Of a stretch of DNA of 64,000 nt, positions 31,509 through 41,800 are shown piece after piece. Every line of letters begins with the position of its first letter. The first letter of the stretch is position 1. Made by a program: the position numbers and the translations under genes. Origin of the DNA: Alkalibacillus salilacus (GTDB taxonomy: Bacteria > Bacillota > Bacilli > Bacillales > Alkalibacillaceae); NCBI RefSeq assembly GCF_030812915.1, contig NZ_JAUSTQ010000001.1:347640-411639 (forward strand), read 5' to 3'. The notes beneath the pieces were generated by a model. That model was not told the DNA's origin. It ran no database searches and saw nothing but the letters and a program-made list of their open reading frames with translations.

Positions 31509-31629
31509 TTTAAGCTAATCATTTATTTTTCTTCTTTTTGTTAATGCCCTCAACACTTACCATGTTTCGAATTCTTAATCGTACATAACCTAAGCGTGTC
31601 GTATTAAACGACAGAAGGAGTTGTGGTCG

Positions 31630-31806
31630 TTGGGTCGAAAAGGCGTAATGTCTAGTCGTTTCAAGGAAGAGATCGCAAAAGAGCTGGGGTTCTACGACAC
31701 GGTACAAAAAGAAGGTTGGGGCGGTATCAAGTCAAGAGATGCCGGTAACATGGTGAAGCGGGCTGTTGAGATGGCACAAGAACAGATGGATAAGGAACAA
31801 CGTTAA
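31630..31806 (+). CDS. sspF: Small acid-soluble spore protein, SspF type
   Basis: A 58-residue minor alpha/beta-type SASP. The SASP signature is present: [35 protein letters not shown]. These proteins coat spore DNA and are cut by the Gpr protease on germination. Start TTG 31630 gives the family LGRKGVMS beginning and lies nine bases behind AGAAGGAG. A sigma-G promoter is expected, but I could not identify a convincing one. Confidence 0.92.
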   Translation: MGRKGVMSSRFKEEIAKELGFYDTVQKEGWGGIKSRDAGNMVKRAVEMAQEQMDKEQR

Positions 31807-31816
31807 ATCGTTGGGG

Positions 31817-31849
31817 AAAGCAGACCTGATTTTCAGGTCTGCTTTTTTT
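31817..31849 (+). terminator. Terminator of sspF
   Basis: AAAGCAGACCTGA pairs with TCAGGTCTGCTTT, ending in seven T. Confidence 0.92.
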
Positions 31850-31888
31850 AGATTGTAAAATTTAGTACTGGTTTATATAACATTTTTT

Positions 31889-31925
31889 AAGCGTCCACCG
31901 GCAGCGGATCTTAATATCAATAACG
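31889..31925 (+). repeat. Remnant of the dispersed hairpin repeat (right end only), copy F
   Basis: AAGCGTCCACCGGCAGCGGA, then TCTTAATATCAATAACGG, aligns with the last 37 bases of the full copies. The left arm and apex are absent. It lies after the sspF terminator and before ispE. Confidence 0.8.
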
Positions 31926-32018
31926 GACATAAATAAACTTGTTTCATTTGCATTGATAACAGATAATCGTTCGTATATGATACAATCACAGAGATGATGA
32001 AAACAGTAGGTGATGATC

Positions 32019-32867
32019 ATGTTATTTGAAAAAGCACCAGCCAAAATAAATTTAACACTCGATGTTTTACATAAACGAGATGACGGTTATCATGAAGTCG
32101 AAATGGTTATGACAACCATTGATTTATTTGACCGTTTAAGTTTTGAAAAGTTAGAGAACGACCAAATCCAAATTGAATCGGAAAACCGATTCGTGCCAGA
32201 TAATGAACAAAACTTAGCGTATCAAGCAGCCAATATATTCAAACAACAGTTCTCAATTAAACAAGGTATAAGGATTGAAATTGATAAGCAGATCCCTGTT
32301 GCTGCAGGTCTTGCAGGTGGTAGTAGTGATGCTGCTGCAACGATCCGAGGTTTGAATCGACTATTCGATACAGGTTTAACAAATCAAGAAATGGAACAGT
32401 TAGCTGAGCGTATTGGTTCAGACGTACCCTTTTGTATTCAAGGTGGCACACAATTGGCCCGTGGTAGAGGCGAGATATTACGACCTGTTGCTTCACTACC
32501 ACCCTGCTACGTGGTCATTGCGAAGCCAACTGTCGGTGTTTCAACCAAGGAAATATACAAACGAGTCAACTTGGAGAAAATGATGCACCCTGATACTTCA
32601 GCAATGACTCATGCACTTGAAGACCAGGATTTTGGCAAGGTTTGTGCTGAGTTGAATAACGTGTTAGAGCCGATTACAGTTGAGATGCATTCAACTATTG
32701 CACAAATAAAAGAAAGGATGCAAAAAGCTGGCGCACCTGGTGTTTTAATGAGTGGAAGCGGTCCAACCGTTTATGCGCTTGTCCAGCAGGAAGCTAAAGC
32801 AGATCGAATTTATAACAGCTTAAAAGGGTTCTGCCAAGATGTCTACACAGTCCATGCACTACGTTGA
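32019..32867 (+). CDS. ispE: 4-diphosphocytidyl-2-C-methyl-D-erythritol kinase
   Basis: A 282-residue GHMP kinase of the non-mevalonate isoprenoid pathway. It has the AKINLTLDVL start, ATP-binding PVAAGLAGGSSDAAA near residue 95 and MSGSGPTVYAL near 245. ATG 32019 has TAGGTGAT upstream; the frame extends to 32010 within that site. Confidence 0.95.
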   Translation: MLFEKAPAKINLTLDVLHKRDDGYHEVEMVMTTIDLFDRLSFEKLENDQIQIESENRFVPDNEQNLAYQAANIFKQQFSIKQGIRIEIDKQIPVAAGLAGGSSDAAATIRGLNRLFDTGLTNQEMEQLAERIGSDVPFCIQGGTQLARGRGEILRPVASLPPCYVVIAKPTVGVSTKEIYKRVNLEKMMHPDTSAMTHALEDQDFGKVCAELNNVLEPITVEMHSTIAQIKERMQKAGAPGVLMSGSGPTVYALVQQEAKADRIYNSLKGFCQDVYTVHALR

Positions 32868-32932
32868 TTATAGTCATGCCAAACAATTCGTGATATAGTA
32901 GGGTTAATTATTCGGCTTTTGAGGTGGATGAA

Positions 32933-33748
32933 ATGAAACGAAGTCAACGAATCGCAGCTATGACGCATTATTTTAAGGAAAACCCAAGAATACTCGTCTC
33001 ACTTCCGTTCTTTGTAAAAACATACGAAGCAGCAAAATCATCCATTAGTGAAGATATTGATATTATTGATGATATGTTCAGACAGTTAGGAATAGGACGA
33101 ATTGAAACGGTGTCTGGCTATTCAGGTGGTGTTAAATACGTTCCCGACTATCCATTAGAAGCGAGTCAGAATTTTATCGATGAGTTGATTGAGTTGTTAA
33201 AAGATCCGACTCGCATCTTGCCTGGTGGGTATTTATATATGAGTGATTTATTAGGTCATAATTATTATGTACGTCGAATTGGTAAGATTTTTGGTTCTGC
33301 TTTTCAACATATAGAAGCTGATTACGTCGTAACCGTAGCAACCAAAGGAATTCCAATCGCTTACGCAGTGGCAGAAGCGCTTAATTTACCAGTTGTGATT
33401 ATCAGGCGTGACCCAATCGTGACAGAAGGTTCAACCATTAGTATCAACTATGTATCAGGCTCTTCCCGAAAGATCCAGTCGATGGCTTTAGCTAAACGCC
33501 ATATTACACCTGGTTCTAATGTGATTTTAGTGGATGACTTTATGAAAGCAGGCGGTACGATTAAAGGGATGGAAAGCTTAATGGCTGAATTTGATGCTCA
33601 TGTCAAAGGTATTGGTGTTCTAGCTGAAGCTGAGGATGAAGATGAAGAACGGCGTGTGATGAATTATACATCATTACTAAAGATCCATGATGTCAATGAA
33701 AAAACACAAGATGTAAAAGTGATGCGAGGTAACTATTTCGATTCCTAA
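32933..33748 (+). CDS. purR: Purine operon repressor PurR
   Basis: A 271-residue protein with an N-terminal winged helix (about 1-75) and a phosphoribosyltransferase-like domain carrying the PRPP-binding motif VILVDDFMKAGGT near residue 200. It binds DNA as a dimer and is released by PRPP. ATG 32933 follows GAGGTGGA. A sequence resembling one PurBox arm (AAAAGCCGAATAAT, minus strand, 32907-32920) lies just upstream, hinting at autoregulation, but a properly spaced second arm is not evident. yabJ/ridA, which normally follows, is missing. Confidence 0.95.
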   Translation: MKRSQRIAAMTHYFKENPRILVSLPFFVKTYEAAKSSISEDIDIIDDMFRQLGIGRIETVSGYSGGVKYVPDYPLEASQNFIDELIELLKDPTRILPGGYLYMSDLLGHNYYVRRIGKIFGSAFQHIEADYVVTVATKGIPIAYAVAEALNLPVVIIRRDPIVTEGSTISINYVSGSSRKIQSMALAKRHITPGSNVILVDDFMKAGGTIKGMESLMAEFDAHVKGIGVLAEAEDEDEERRVMNYTSLLKIHDVNEKTQDVKVMRGNYFDS

Positions 33749-33758
33749 GATTCAATTT

Positions 33759-33802
33759 GGAGCTAATCATGTTCTTATGCAGAGTAGCTCCTTCTTTTTT
33801 TT
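33759..33802 (+). terminator. Terminator of purR
   Basis: GGAGCTA pairs with TAGCTCC around a large loop, then TTCTTTTTTTT. Confidence 0.75.
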
Positions 33803-33842
33803 CACCTTTGTCACAAAATTATAAAAAAATAAAAATTTTAGC

Positions 33843-33867
33843 AGGAATTTAAGTCTCATTGTTGAAA
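33843..33867 (+). promoter_or_regulatory. Sigma-H promoter of spoVG
   Basis: AGGAATT, 14 bases, GAAA; the B. subtilis spoVG promoter has AGGATTT, 14 bases, GAAT. An A+T-rich block lies just upstream, as at the B. subtilis AbrB-controlled site. Confidence 0.65.
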
Positions 33868-33950
33868 AGTAAAAATAGAGTCCTATAAATTTTGTGCAAT
33901 ATCATTGTGCGAAAAAGGTTCAGTTTAATTTCTAAAGGTGGTGAGACAGA

Positions 33951-34238
33951 ATGCAAGTAACAGACGTAAGGCTTCGTCGTGTAAACACTGATGGTCGTAT
34001 GCGTGCTATTGCATCAATTACTTTAGACGATGAATTTGTTGTCCACGATATTCGTGTAATTGATGGGAATAATGGGCTGTTTGTAGCGATGCCTAGTAAA
34101 CGTACGCCAGACGGAGAGTTTAGAGACATCGCCCACCCAATTAATTCTGGTACACGTGGTAAAATCCAAGATGCTGTCTTGGAAGAATATCGTCGTGCAG
34201 GTGAAGAAGTGGAATATGAAGAAGCAGGCGCTTCTTAA
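33951..34238 (+). CDS. spoVG: SpoVG regulator
   Basis: A 95-residue nucleic-acid-binding protein, highly conserved ([40 protein letters not shown]). It affects septation and spore cortex formation, and capsule or virulence genes in other Firmicutes. AAAGGTGGTG precedes the ATG. It follows purR, since yabJ is absent. Confidence 0.96.
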   Translation: MQVTDVRLRRVNTDGRMRAIASITLDDEFVVHDIRVIDGNNGLFVAMPSKRTPDGEFRDIAHPINSGTRGKIQDAVLEEYRRAGEEVEYEEAGAS

Positions 34239-34251
34239 AAAAGTAATGACC

Positions 34252-34290
34252 AGAGGTTCAATCGTCAGTAGCGATTGAATCTCTTTTTTT
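34252..34290 (+). terminator. Terminator of spoVG
   Basis: AGAGGTTCAATCG pairs with CGATTGAATCTCT, then a T run. Confidence 0.88.
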
Positions 34291-34392
34291 ATCTTTAACC
34301 CAAAAGGACTGAACTTAAACTTGTTTTTACTATTATGTTTTTATTTGGCATTATCAAAGTTACGTATTGATTTAAGAATAGTTTAGCACGGA

Positions 34393-34540
34393 GTTGTTGA
34401 ATTGTGAGAAGCGAAGGTGGCGACTCCTGTGGGAACAGCACGTGTCTCGAGACCCCGCAGGAAGTGCTTTTCTTCCGAGGAGGCTCGAGCCGTGCCCACG
34501 GAAAGCGTCCACCGATAGCGGATCACAATATCAACAACGG
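34393..34540 (+). repeat. Dispersed hairpin repeat, copy D (basic form, best preserved)
   Basis: A 148-bp copy. Pairs from the outside: GTTGTTGAATTGTGA with TCACAATATCAACAAC; GGTGG 34416-34420 with CCACC 34509-34513; GTGG 34429-34432 with CCAC 34496-34499; GCACG 34438-34442 with CGTGC 34491-34495; CTCGAG 34446-34451 with CTCGAG 34484-34489; GGAAG 34460-34464 with CTTCC 34472-34476. It lies between the spoVG terminator and the glmU promoter. Confidence 0.92.
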
Positions 34541-34586
34541 CCTATAATAAAGCGTTTTATTCACTCGACAGAATTAGCGCTCTAAG

Positions 34587-34615
34587 TTGCATGTAGCCTT
34601 GTTTTAAGATATATT
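34587..34615 (+). promoter_or_regulatory. Sigma-A promoter of glmU-prs
   Basis: TTGCAT, 17 bases, TATATT, about 70 bases before glmU. Confidence 0.55.
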
Positions 34616-34685
34616 CATAATGGATGATTATAATGATTTTAGACTGTTAATATTTAAGTTTTGTTCGACTGTTGGAGGGAAAAGA

Positions 34686-36059
34686 ATGGCGAATCGTAAT
34701 GCTGTCGTTTTGGCTGCAGGTAAAGGATCAAGAATGAAATCAGAATTATATAAAGTACTTCACCCCGTTTGCGGGAAGCCTATGGTGCAACATGTCATGG
34801 ATCAGTTAAATCAATTAGGATTGAATCAAATCGTGACTATTGTAGGCCATGGAGCTGAATCAGTACAAGAACAGTTAGGTGATCAGACACAATATGCTGT
34901 TCAAGAAGAACAACTAGGGACAGGCCATGCAGTACAGATGGCGGGCTCAGTTTTAGAAGGTCAAAAAGGAACAACTGTTGTCGTTTGTGGAGATACCCCA
35001 TTACTTACAGCGGATACGATACGTGAATTAATGGATCAGCATGAACAACAACAAGCTAAAGTTACGGTTTTAACGACTGACGTGGATGATGCTACTGGTT
35101 ACGGCCGAATCATTCGTCAGAGTAATGGTCAGGTTGAAAAAATCGTAGAAGAAAAAGATGCATCTGAAGAAGAGAAAGCAGTGACTGAAATTAACACAGG
35201 TACATATTGTTTCGATAATGAATTATTATTCGAGGCTTTATCTCAAGTATCGAATGATAATGCGCAAGGTGAGTATTATTTACCTGATGTGTTGGAAATT
35301 GCGAACGAACGTGGTGAAACAGTGGCAGCACACAAGACATCACATGTTGAAGAAACAGTTGGTGTTAATGACCGCGTTGCGTTATCTAAAGCAGAGAAAC
35401 TGATGAAAAAACGGATTAACGAGTACCATATGCGCCAAGGTGTCACCATCGTAGATCCAGATCAGACATATATTGGGCCTGACGTATCCATCGGGACAGA
35501 TGTTACGCTTGAACCAGGTGTCCATATTCATGGTGATACACAGATTGGCTCCCATTCAGTAATTGGTGCCCATACGACCATTGATCATGCTACAATTGGA
35601 GAAGAAACTCTAATTAAGCAGAGTGTCGTCACCAATAGTCAAATTGGTTCGAGAGTTCAAATTGGTCCTTTCGCTCATATTCGCCCTGAAAGCACATTGA
35701 GTGATGATGTAAAAGTGGGTAATTTTGTTGAAGTGAAGAAGACAACCATGGGATCAAATAGTAAAGCATCGCACTTATCTTATTTAGGTGATGCCGAACT
35801 TGGTAATAATGTGAACGTTGGTTGTGGCAGTATTACGGTTAATTATGATGGACAATCGAAGCATCAAACAATTATAGGGGACGATGCATTTATTGGTTGC
35901 AATTCTAACTTAGTTGCCCCTGTTTCGATTGAAAAGGGTGCTTACGTCGCTGCAGGCTCTACTATTACGAAAGATGTGCCAGAAAAAGCGTTATCGATTG
36001 CTCGTTCAAGACAAGAGAATAAAGAAGGTTATGTCGATCGTTTGAAGAAACGGTCTTAA
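34686..36059 (+). CDS. glmU: Bifunctional GlcN-1-P acetyltransferase / GlcNAc-1-P uridylyltransferase
   Basis: A 457-residue two-domain enzyme making UDP-GlcNAc for peptidoglycan and teichoic acids. The N-terminal nucleotidyltransferase has [11 protein letters not shown] (about 9-19) and the C-terminal half (from about 250) is a left-handed beta helix of hexapeptide repeats with acetyltransferase activity. ATG 34686 follows GGAGGG; upstream in-frame sequence to 34620 is unsupported. prs follows 57 bases later. Confidence 0.96.
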   Translation: MANRNAVVLAAGKGSRMKSELYKVLHPVCGKPMVQHVMDQLNQLGLNQIVTIVGHGAESVQEQLGDQTQYAVQEEQLGTGHAVQMAGSVLEGQKGTTVVVCGDTPLLTADTIRELMDQHEQQQAKVTVLTTDVDDATGYGRIIRQSNGQVEKIVEEKDASEEEKAVTEINTGTYCFDNELLFEALSQVSNDNAQGEYYLPDVLEIANERGETVAAHKTSHVEETVGVNDRVALSKAEKLMKKRINEYHMRQGVTIVDPDQTYIGPDVSIGTDVTLEPGVHIHGDTQIGSHSVIGAHTTIDHATIGEETLIKQSVVTNSQIGSRVQIGPFAHIRPESTLSDDVKVGNFVEVKKTTMGSNSKASHLSYLGDAELGNNVNVGCGSITVNYDGQSKHQTIIGDDAFIGCNSNLVAPVSIEKGAYVAAGSTITKDVPEKALSIARSRQENKEGYVDRLKKRS

Positions 36060-36116
36060 CATAAGGTTTAGCAAGTTTAAATATAAAACAATCGAGATGG
36101 TGGAGGTTCCTTTTTT

Positions 36117-37070
36117 ATGACTAATCAATACCAAGACTCTAGTCTTAAAGTATTTTCCCTTACTTCAAATCCAGAGTTAGCCCAAGAAATAGCTGATTCT
36201 GTTGGTGTCGAACTCGGCAAATCCTCGGTCAAACGGTTTAAAGATGGTGAGGTTCAAATTAATATTGAGGAAAGTGTACGTGGTTGTGATGTGTTTGTTG
36301 TTCAATCAACGAGCAATCCAGTTAACGAACATCTCATGGAATTACTGATTATGATTGATGCGCTAAAACGCGCTTCAGCTCGTACGGTTAACATTGTAAT
36401 GCCTTACTATGGATATGCACGTCAAGATCGCAAAGCACGCTCGCGTGAGCCGATTACATCGAAATTAGTTGCGGATTTATTAGAGACAGCTGGTGCAGAC
36501 CGCGTCGTTTCTGTGGACTTGCATGCCGCACAAATTCAAGGGTTCTTTAATATTCCAATTGATCATTTGATTGCTGGACCAACCCTTTCAGATTATTTCT
36601 TAGAAAAAGGATTAGAAGATGTAGTTATTGTTTCACCTGATCACGGTGGTGTAACACGTGCCAGGCAAATGGCCGATCGTTTAGGTGCGCCAATCGCAAT
36701 TATTGATAAGCGTCGACCACAACCAAATGTAGCTGAGGTTATGAATATTGTCGGTAATATTGAAGGTAAAACAGCTATTCTTGTCGATGATATCATTGAT
36801 ACAGCTGGTACGATTACATTGGCTGCGAATGCGATGATTGAAAATGGCGCGAAGGAAGTTTATGCGTGCTGTACACACCCAGTATTATCTGGCCCAGCAA
36901 TTGAACGAATTGAGAATTCAGCCATAAAAGAATGTGTTGTGACGAATACGATTAAATTATCTGATGACTTAGGTACAGATAAAGTTGTCCGTTTATCTGT
37001 TGGTGATTTAATTGGCGAGTCGATCAAACGCGTTCATGAACACCGTTCGATTAGTTCACTTTTTGATTAA
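36117..37070 (+). CDS. prs: Ribose-phosphate pyrophosphokinase
   Basis: A 317-residue PRPP synthetase. It has NRFKDGE-type substrate loop ([12 protein letters not shown]), the [11 protein letters not shown] flexible loop, and the PRPP motif [13 protein letters not shown] near residue 222. It supplies PRPP for nucleotides, His, Trp and NAD, and its product is the effector of PurR encoded nearby. Confidence 0.97.
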   Translation: MTNQYQDSSLKVFSLTSNPELAQEIADSVGVELGKSSVKRFKDGEVQINIEESVRGCDVFVVQSTSNPVNEHLMELLIMIDALKRASARTVNIVMPYYGYARQDRKARSREPITSKLVADLLETAGADRVVSVDLHAAQIQGFFNIPIDHLIAGPTLSDYFLEKGLEDVVIVSPDHGGVTRARQMADRLGAPIAIIDKRRPQPNVAEVMNIVGNIEGKTAILVDDIIDTAGTITLAANAMIENGAKEVYACCTHPVLSGPAIERIENSAIKECVVTNTIKLSDDLGTDKVVRLSVGDLIGESIKRVHEHRSISSLFD

Positions 37071-37084
37071 AATTTTACATTTTC

Positions 37085-37110
37085 GTTTAAAAAGGTATAA
37101 TAGAGGGTAA
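37085..37110 (+). promoter_or_regulatory. Sigma-B promoter of ctc, overlapping a possible sigma-A promoter
   Basis: GTTTAA, 14 bases, GGGTAA matches the sigma-B consensus; ctc is a classical sigma-B gene in B. subtilis. A TATAAT with TTTACA 16 bases upstream overlaps it and could give basal sigma-A expression. Confidence 0.7.
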
Positions 37111-37155
37111 GAGTAAATATCAGAAAGTTTCTTACAAAACGGAGGTTGAATACAC

Positions 37156-37806
37156 ATGGCAGCAGTAATTCAAGCGAAGGAAAGACAAGACACAACTCGT
37201 TCTGAAACAAAACAGATTCGTGCAGCGGGTCGAGTTCCAGCCGTTGTTTACGGCAAGGATAAAGATCCAATCACGGTTTCAGTAGATAGTATGGATTTAC
37301 TTAAAAAAGTTAGAGATGAAGGCCGTAATGCGGTGTTCTCTTTAGAAGTTGAAGGTGGCAAATCGTTAGAAGCGATGCTTTATGATTATCAAACAGATGT
37401 CATTAAAAACGATTTAACACACGTAGACTTCTATCTTGTTGATATGTCTACTGAAGTAGACGTAGAAGTGTCTGTTAATATCGAAGGTGAATCTAAAGGT
37501 GAAAAAGAAGGTGGCGTGATGCAACAAACGATGCACATGCTTAACGTACGTGCAACCCCACGTAATATTCCTGAAGATATCACAATCGATGCTAATGAAT
37601 TAGAAATTGGTGACAGTGTCACAGTAGGCGATCTGAAATCTGGTAAGAACTTTGAACTTCTAGATGATGAAGATACAACGATTGTAACTGTATTACCACC
37701 ACAACAAGAAGATGTCCCTGAAGTAGGCGAAGAAGGAACATCTGAAGAAGACGCTGAGCCTGAAGTGATTAACGAAAAATCCGAAGATGAAGAAGAAGAA
37801 AAATAA
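37156..37806 (+). CDS. ctc: Ribosomal protein L25/Ctc family, general stress type
   Basis: A 216-residue 5S rRNA-binding protein. The N-terminal L25 domain (about 1-95) includes IRAAGRVPAVVYGKDKDP, followed by the TL5 C-terminal beta domain (about 96-185) and a very acidic tail of about 35 residues. Compared with B. subtilis Ctc it is slightly longer, mostly in the tail. Confidence 0.93.
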   Translation: MAAVIQAKERQDTTRSETKQIRAAGRVPAVVYGKDKDPITVSVDSMDLLKKVRDEGRNAVFSLEVEGGKSLEAMLYDYQTDVIKNDLTHVDFYLVDMSTEVDVEVSVNIEGESKGEKEGGVMQQTMHMLNVRATPRNIPEDITIDANELEIGDSVTVGDLKSGKNFELLDDEDTTIVTVLPPQQEDVPEVGEEGTSEEDAEPEVINEKSEDEEEEK

Positions 37807-37827
37807 TTTGATATTTACTTGAAGTGA

Positions 37828-37872
37828 ACAGATCGAAGTCAGCTCATGTTGTGCGCTTCGATCTGTTTTTTC
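37828..37872 (+). terminator. Terminator of ctc
   Basis: AACAGATCGAAG pairs with CTTCGATCTGTT, ending in T6. Confidence 0.88.
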
Positions 37873-37925
37873 CATTTGTTTAATGTATTGGTTTTTACAT
37901 AGAAAGAAATAAGGAGTTACGGAAC

Positions 37926-38486
37926 ATGAAGTGTATTGTAGGTCTGGGTAATCCCGGTTTGAAATATAAAAAAACACGTCATAATATTGGTTTCCAAATC
38001 ATTGATCACATCGTTGAACAAAACGGTTGGAAGTATAAAAAAGATAAATTCAAAGGCCATTATGTCCAAGAAAATTGGTATGGTGAAAAGGTTTTACTAT
38101 TAAAACCCCAAACGTATATGAATTTATCTGGACAATCAGTACGTGAAGCGGTTGATTATTTTAATCTAGAACCGTCCGACGTACTGGTTATTTATGATGA
38201 TCTTGATTTACCGACTGGCAAAATCCGTCTGCGCCAAAAAGGTGGCCACGGGGGCCATAATGGGATAAAAGACATTATTAATCAATTAGGTACAAAAGAG
38301 TTTAACCGCCTACGTTTTGGAATTGATAAACCAGAAGGCGAGCAGTCAGTTGTCGATTATGTGTTAGGTAAATTCTCTAAAGAAGAGCAAAAATCAGTCA
38401 ACCCATCCATTGACGAGGCTGCACGGGCATGTGAAGCATGGTGTGAGAAACCATTTTTAGAAGTGATGAATGACTTCAATCAATAA
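37926..38486 (+). CDS. pth: Peptidyl-tRNA hydrolase
   Basis: A 186-residue enzyme (SpoVC in B. subtilis) that releases tRNA from peptidyl-tRNA. The start GLGNPGLKYKKTRHNIGF contains the catalytic His near residue 20, and IYDDLDLPTGKIR and GGHGGHNGIKDII are typical. AAGGAG precedes the ATG. A hairpin AAGCTATA/TATAGCTT (38518-38540) lies between it and fin. Confidence 0.96.
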   Translation: MKCIVGLGNPGLKYKKTRHNIGFQIIDHIVEQNGWKYKKDKFKGHYVQENWYGEKVLLLKPQTYMNLSGQSVREAVDYFNLEPSDVLVIYDDLDLPTGKIRLRQKGGHGGHNGIKDIINQLGTKEFNRLRFGIDKPEGEQSVVDYVLGKFSKEEQKSVNPSIDEAARACEAWCEKPFLEVMNDFNQ

Positions 38487-38561
38487 TATAATCGAATATA
38501 GAACCTTCACGTTGGTTAAGCTATAACATAGTATAGCTTGTTGAATGAGGGAGGTTCTGAT

Positions 38562-38789
38562 GTGTTACATGTATCATGTCGTCATTGTCATAAGGTGATG
38601 CAAGAGTTTGATGGTGATTCAATGCTTGAGAATTGGTTGTTAGAACACTCGGGAGAAGAAACTAATTTCCATGAATTTTTACAAACAACACCAGATGGTT
38701 CTTTGCATCTATGGTTAGTTTGTGAGGAATGTGAAGATATTCTAACGCAAAATCCAAATCTATTCGAACAAGATTATTTCATCCATTAG
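38562..38789 (+). CDS. fin: Anti-sigma-F factor Fin
   Basis: A 75-residue zinc-ribbon protein (YabK) with CRHCH near residue 7 and CEECE near 56. In B. subtilis Fin binds sigma-F and core polymerase and promotes the switch from sigma-F to sigma-G in the forespore. GTG 38562 has GAGGGAGG seven bases away. The place between pth and mfd is conserved. Confidence 0.85.
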   Translation: MLHVSCRHCHKVMQEFDGDSMLENWLLEHSGEETNFHEFLQTTPDGSLHLWLVCEECEDILTQNPNLFEQDYFIH

Positions 38790-38791
38790 CC

Positions 38792-38818
38792 GCTTTGGTA
38801 AGGACCAAAGCCTTTTTC
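38792..38818 (+). terminator. Terminator of fin
   Basis: GCTTTGGT pairs with ACCAAAGC around AAGG, then CTTTTTC. Confidence 0.75.
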
Positions 38819-38842
38819 TGTTGAGGTAAGGGGGAGAAAAGT

Positions 38843-41800
38843 TTGCAAAACATTAAAGAATATTTATCATTACAAGATGATTTCGCAACGATTATCGAAG
38901 GCTTAGAACAAGGAATGAACGAACAACAAGTCTCAGGCTTAACCAACCCATCACGCGCGGTATTGGCTGGGATTGTAGCTGAATCTTTAGAACGTCCGAT
39001 TGTTTATGTCACGCACCAGTTACAACAAGCGCAAAAAGTTTATGAAGAACTATCAGCTGTATCAGAAGACGAGCAAGATGTTCATCTTTATCCAGCTAAT
39101 GAACTTTTAGCCGCTGAGATTGTGTCTGCTTCCCCTGAATTAAAAGCGCAACGGTTAGAGGCTTTAAAATTGTGGCGTCAACGTGGGCGAGGGATTTTAG
39201 TCGTGCCAATCTCGGCGTTCAAGCGACTATTACCACCTGCATCTATGCTCGATCGATATGAAGTGACGCTAACAACGGGTGAAGAGGCACCCCCAGAGCA
39301 GATGATCGAAAACATGCATCATTTAGGCTATAAAATGGTTGATTTAGTCGATGCTCCTGGAGAAATGAGTCGTCGTGGTGGCATCGTGGATGTCTATCCA
39401 TTAACTGAAGCTTACCCGATTCGTGTGGAGTGGTTTGATGATGAAGTCGAATCCATTCGTTATTTCGATGCGGAAACACAACGCTCACAAGGAGAGATTC
39501 AGACGATCCAAATTAGTCCAGCTGAGGAGTTTGTTGCGACAGTTGAACAGATGCAGCACGCGGCGACAGAGCTAAAGATGTTACGCCAGGAAACGTCTCG
39601 ACAACTTAATACTGATGAAGAGCGGGAACAATTACATGAACATGTTAATTATGATATAGAGCGTTTAGAACAGGGTGAGATGTTTGATGGAATCTCACAA
39701 TATGTTCAACTTCTTTATGGTGAGAAAAATAGTTTGCTAGATTACTTCCCAGAGCAAACGGTTTTAATGCTGGATGAAATGAGCCGAATCTCAGAAACAG
39801 CGGAACAACTCGACCGTGAAGAAGCGAATTGGTACACGGATATGCTCGAGCGTCAAGCGATCGTTCAGGGGCTCACCCTTTCATTTGATTGGTTGACGGT
39901 GTGGCAAGGTATGACCTTCTCGAAGGTTTATTTATCATTATTTCTGCGTCACATTCCGAATACAAAGCCGGAAAATGTGATTAATATGTCTAGTCGGCAA
40001 ATGCAGCAATTCCATGGGCAAATGAATTTGCTTCAAAATGAAATGGAGCGTTGGCGTGAGGCAGACTTTTCTGTCGTCATTATCGCAGCAAATGAAGAAA
40101 GAGCTGAGCGTGTCGAACGAGTCTTAGACGATTATGAGATGACAGCAAGTCGTGCGCCTAATACGACGGCCTTACCTGTTTCAAAGCCCATTATTATTAC
40201 TGGTTATATCAGTGAAGGTTTTGAAATGCCGAGTTACCGATTAGCTGTACTAACGGAAGAAGAACTGTTTAAAAAGAAAATGCCGAAGAAACGCAAGAAG
40301 CAGACTTTATCTAACGCCGAACGGATTAAGAGCTATCAAGAATTAGAAACTGGTGATTATGTTGTTCACACGAATCACGGTATTGGTAAGTATTTAGGCA
40401 TTGAAACGATGCAAGTCAGTGATGTTCACAAAGACTATATGGTCATTCGTTACTCTGGAAACGATAAGTTGTTTGTACCCGTTGAACAAATTGATTTAGT
40501 TCAAAAATATGTCGGATCAGAAGGTAAAGAGCCAAAGTTATACCGCTTAGGTGGATCAGAATGGAAGAAGGTTAAATCACGAGTTAAATCGTCTGTAGAA
40601 GATATCGCTGATGATTTAATCAAGTTATATGCCGAGCGTGAATCATCGAAAGGGTTTGCCTTCTCAGAAGATGATGAAATGCAACGGGAATTTGAAGCGG
40701 CATTCCCATATGAAGAAACAGAAGATCAGATGCGTTGTATTCAAGAAGTAAAAGCTGATATGGAGAAAGAACGCCCAATGGACCGCTTATTATGTGGTGA
40801 TGTCGGCTATGGTAAAACAGAAGTGGCGATTCGTGCAGCCTTTAAAGCGATCGTTGATAATAAGCAAGTTGCGATGCTTGTTCCGACAACCATTTTGGCA
40901 CAGCAACATTATGAAACCTTTAAAGAACGGTTTGAAGAGTACGGGATTAATGTCCGGGTGCTTAGCCGTTTCCAAACCACTAAACAACAAAAGGAAACCA
41001 TTTCGGATCTACAAAAAGGGTTGGTTGATGTCGTCATTGGGACGCATCGTTTGCTATCGAAGGATATTCAATTTAAAGACTTAGGTTTACTTGTCATTGA
41101 TGAAGAGCAACGTTTTGGTGTTAAGCATAAAGAAAAGATTAAGCAGATTAAGGCTAATTTAGATGTGCTCACATTAACTGCAACACCGATTCCGAGAACC
41201 TTACATATGTCGATGGTCGGTGTGCGTGATTTATCAGTCATTGAGACACCACCTGAAAACCGTTTTCCAATTCAGACATATGTTGTTGAATATAATCCGC
41301 CATTTATTAAAGAAGCGATTGAACGGGAGATGTCGCGTGATGGCCAAGTATTCTTTTTATTTAATCGCGTTGATATGATTGACCGTGTTGCAGCTGAAGT
41401 TGATGAACTAGTAGAGGATGCACGTGTTGCTTTTGCGCATGGTCAAATGAACGAACGCCAGCTTGAAAACATTATTTTCGATTTCTTGGAAGGCCATTAT
41501 GACGTATTAGTCAGTACAACTATCATTGAAACAGGTGTTGATATTCCAAATGTGAATACATTGATTGTGAACGACGCTGATCGTATGGGGCTTAGTCAGT
41601 TATACCAATTACGTGGACGTGTCGGTCGTTCGAATCGTTTAGCGTATGCTTATTTCACCCATCAACAGAATAAGGTGCTTTCAGAAGTGGCTGAAAAGCG
41701 GTTGGAAGCGATCAAAGAGTTCACGGAATTAGGGTCGGGTTTCAAAATTGCGATGCGCGATTTATCCATTCGCGGAGCAGGAAATTTATTAGGAACTGAA

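Noticed and set aside
31509..31620. Sigma-G promoter of sspF
   Set aside because: I could not find a GYATR/CATNNTA pair with a 17-18 base spacer, although one is expected biologically.
32874..32920. Full PurBox pair controlling purR
   Set aside because: One arm (AAAAGCCGAATAAT on the minus strand) is suggestive, but the possible second arm is about 27 bases away, longer than the usual spacing.
34394..34585. Open frame across repeat copy D
   Set aside because: It follows the repeat sequence and matches frames in other copies; no ribosome site and no protein family.
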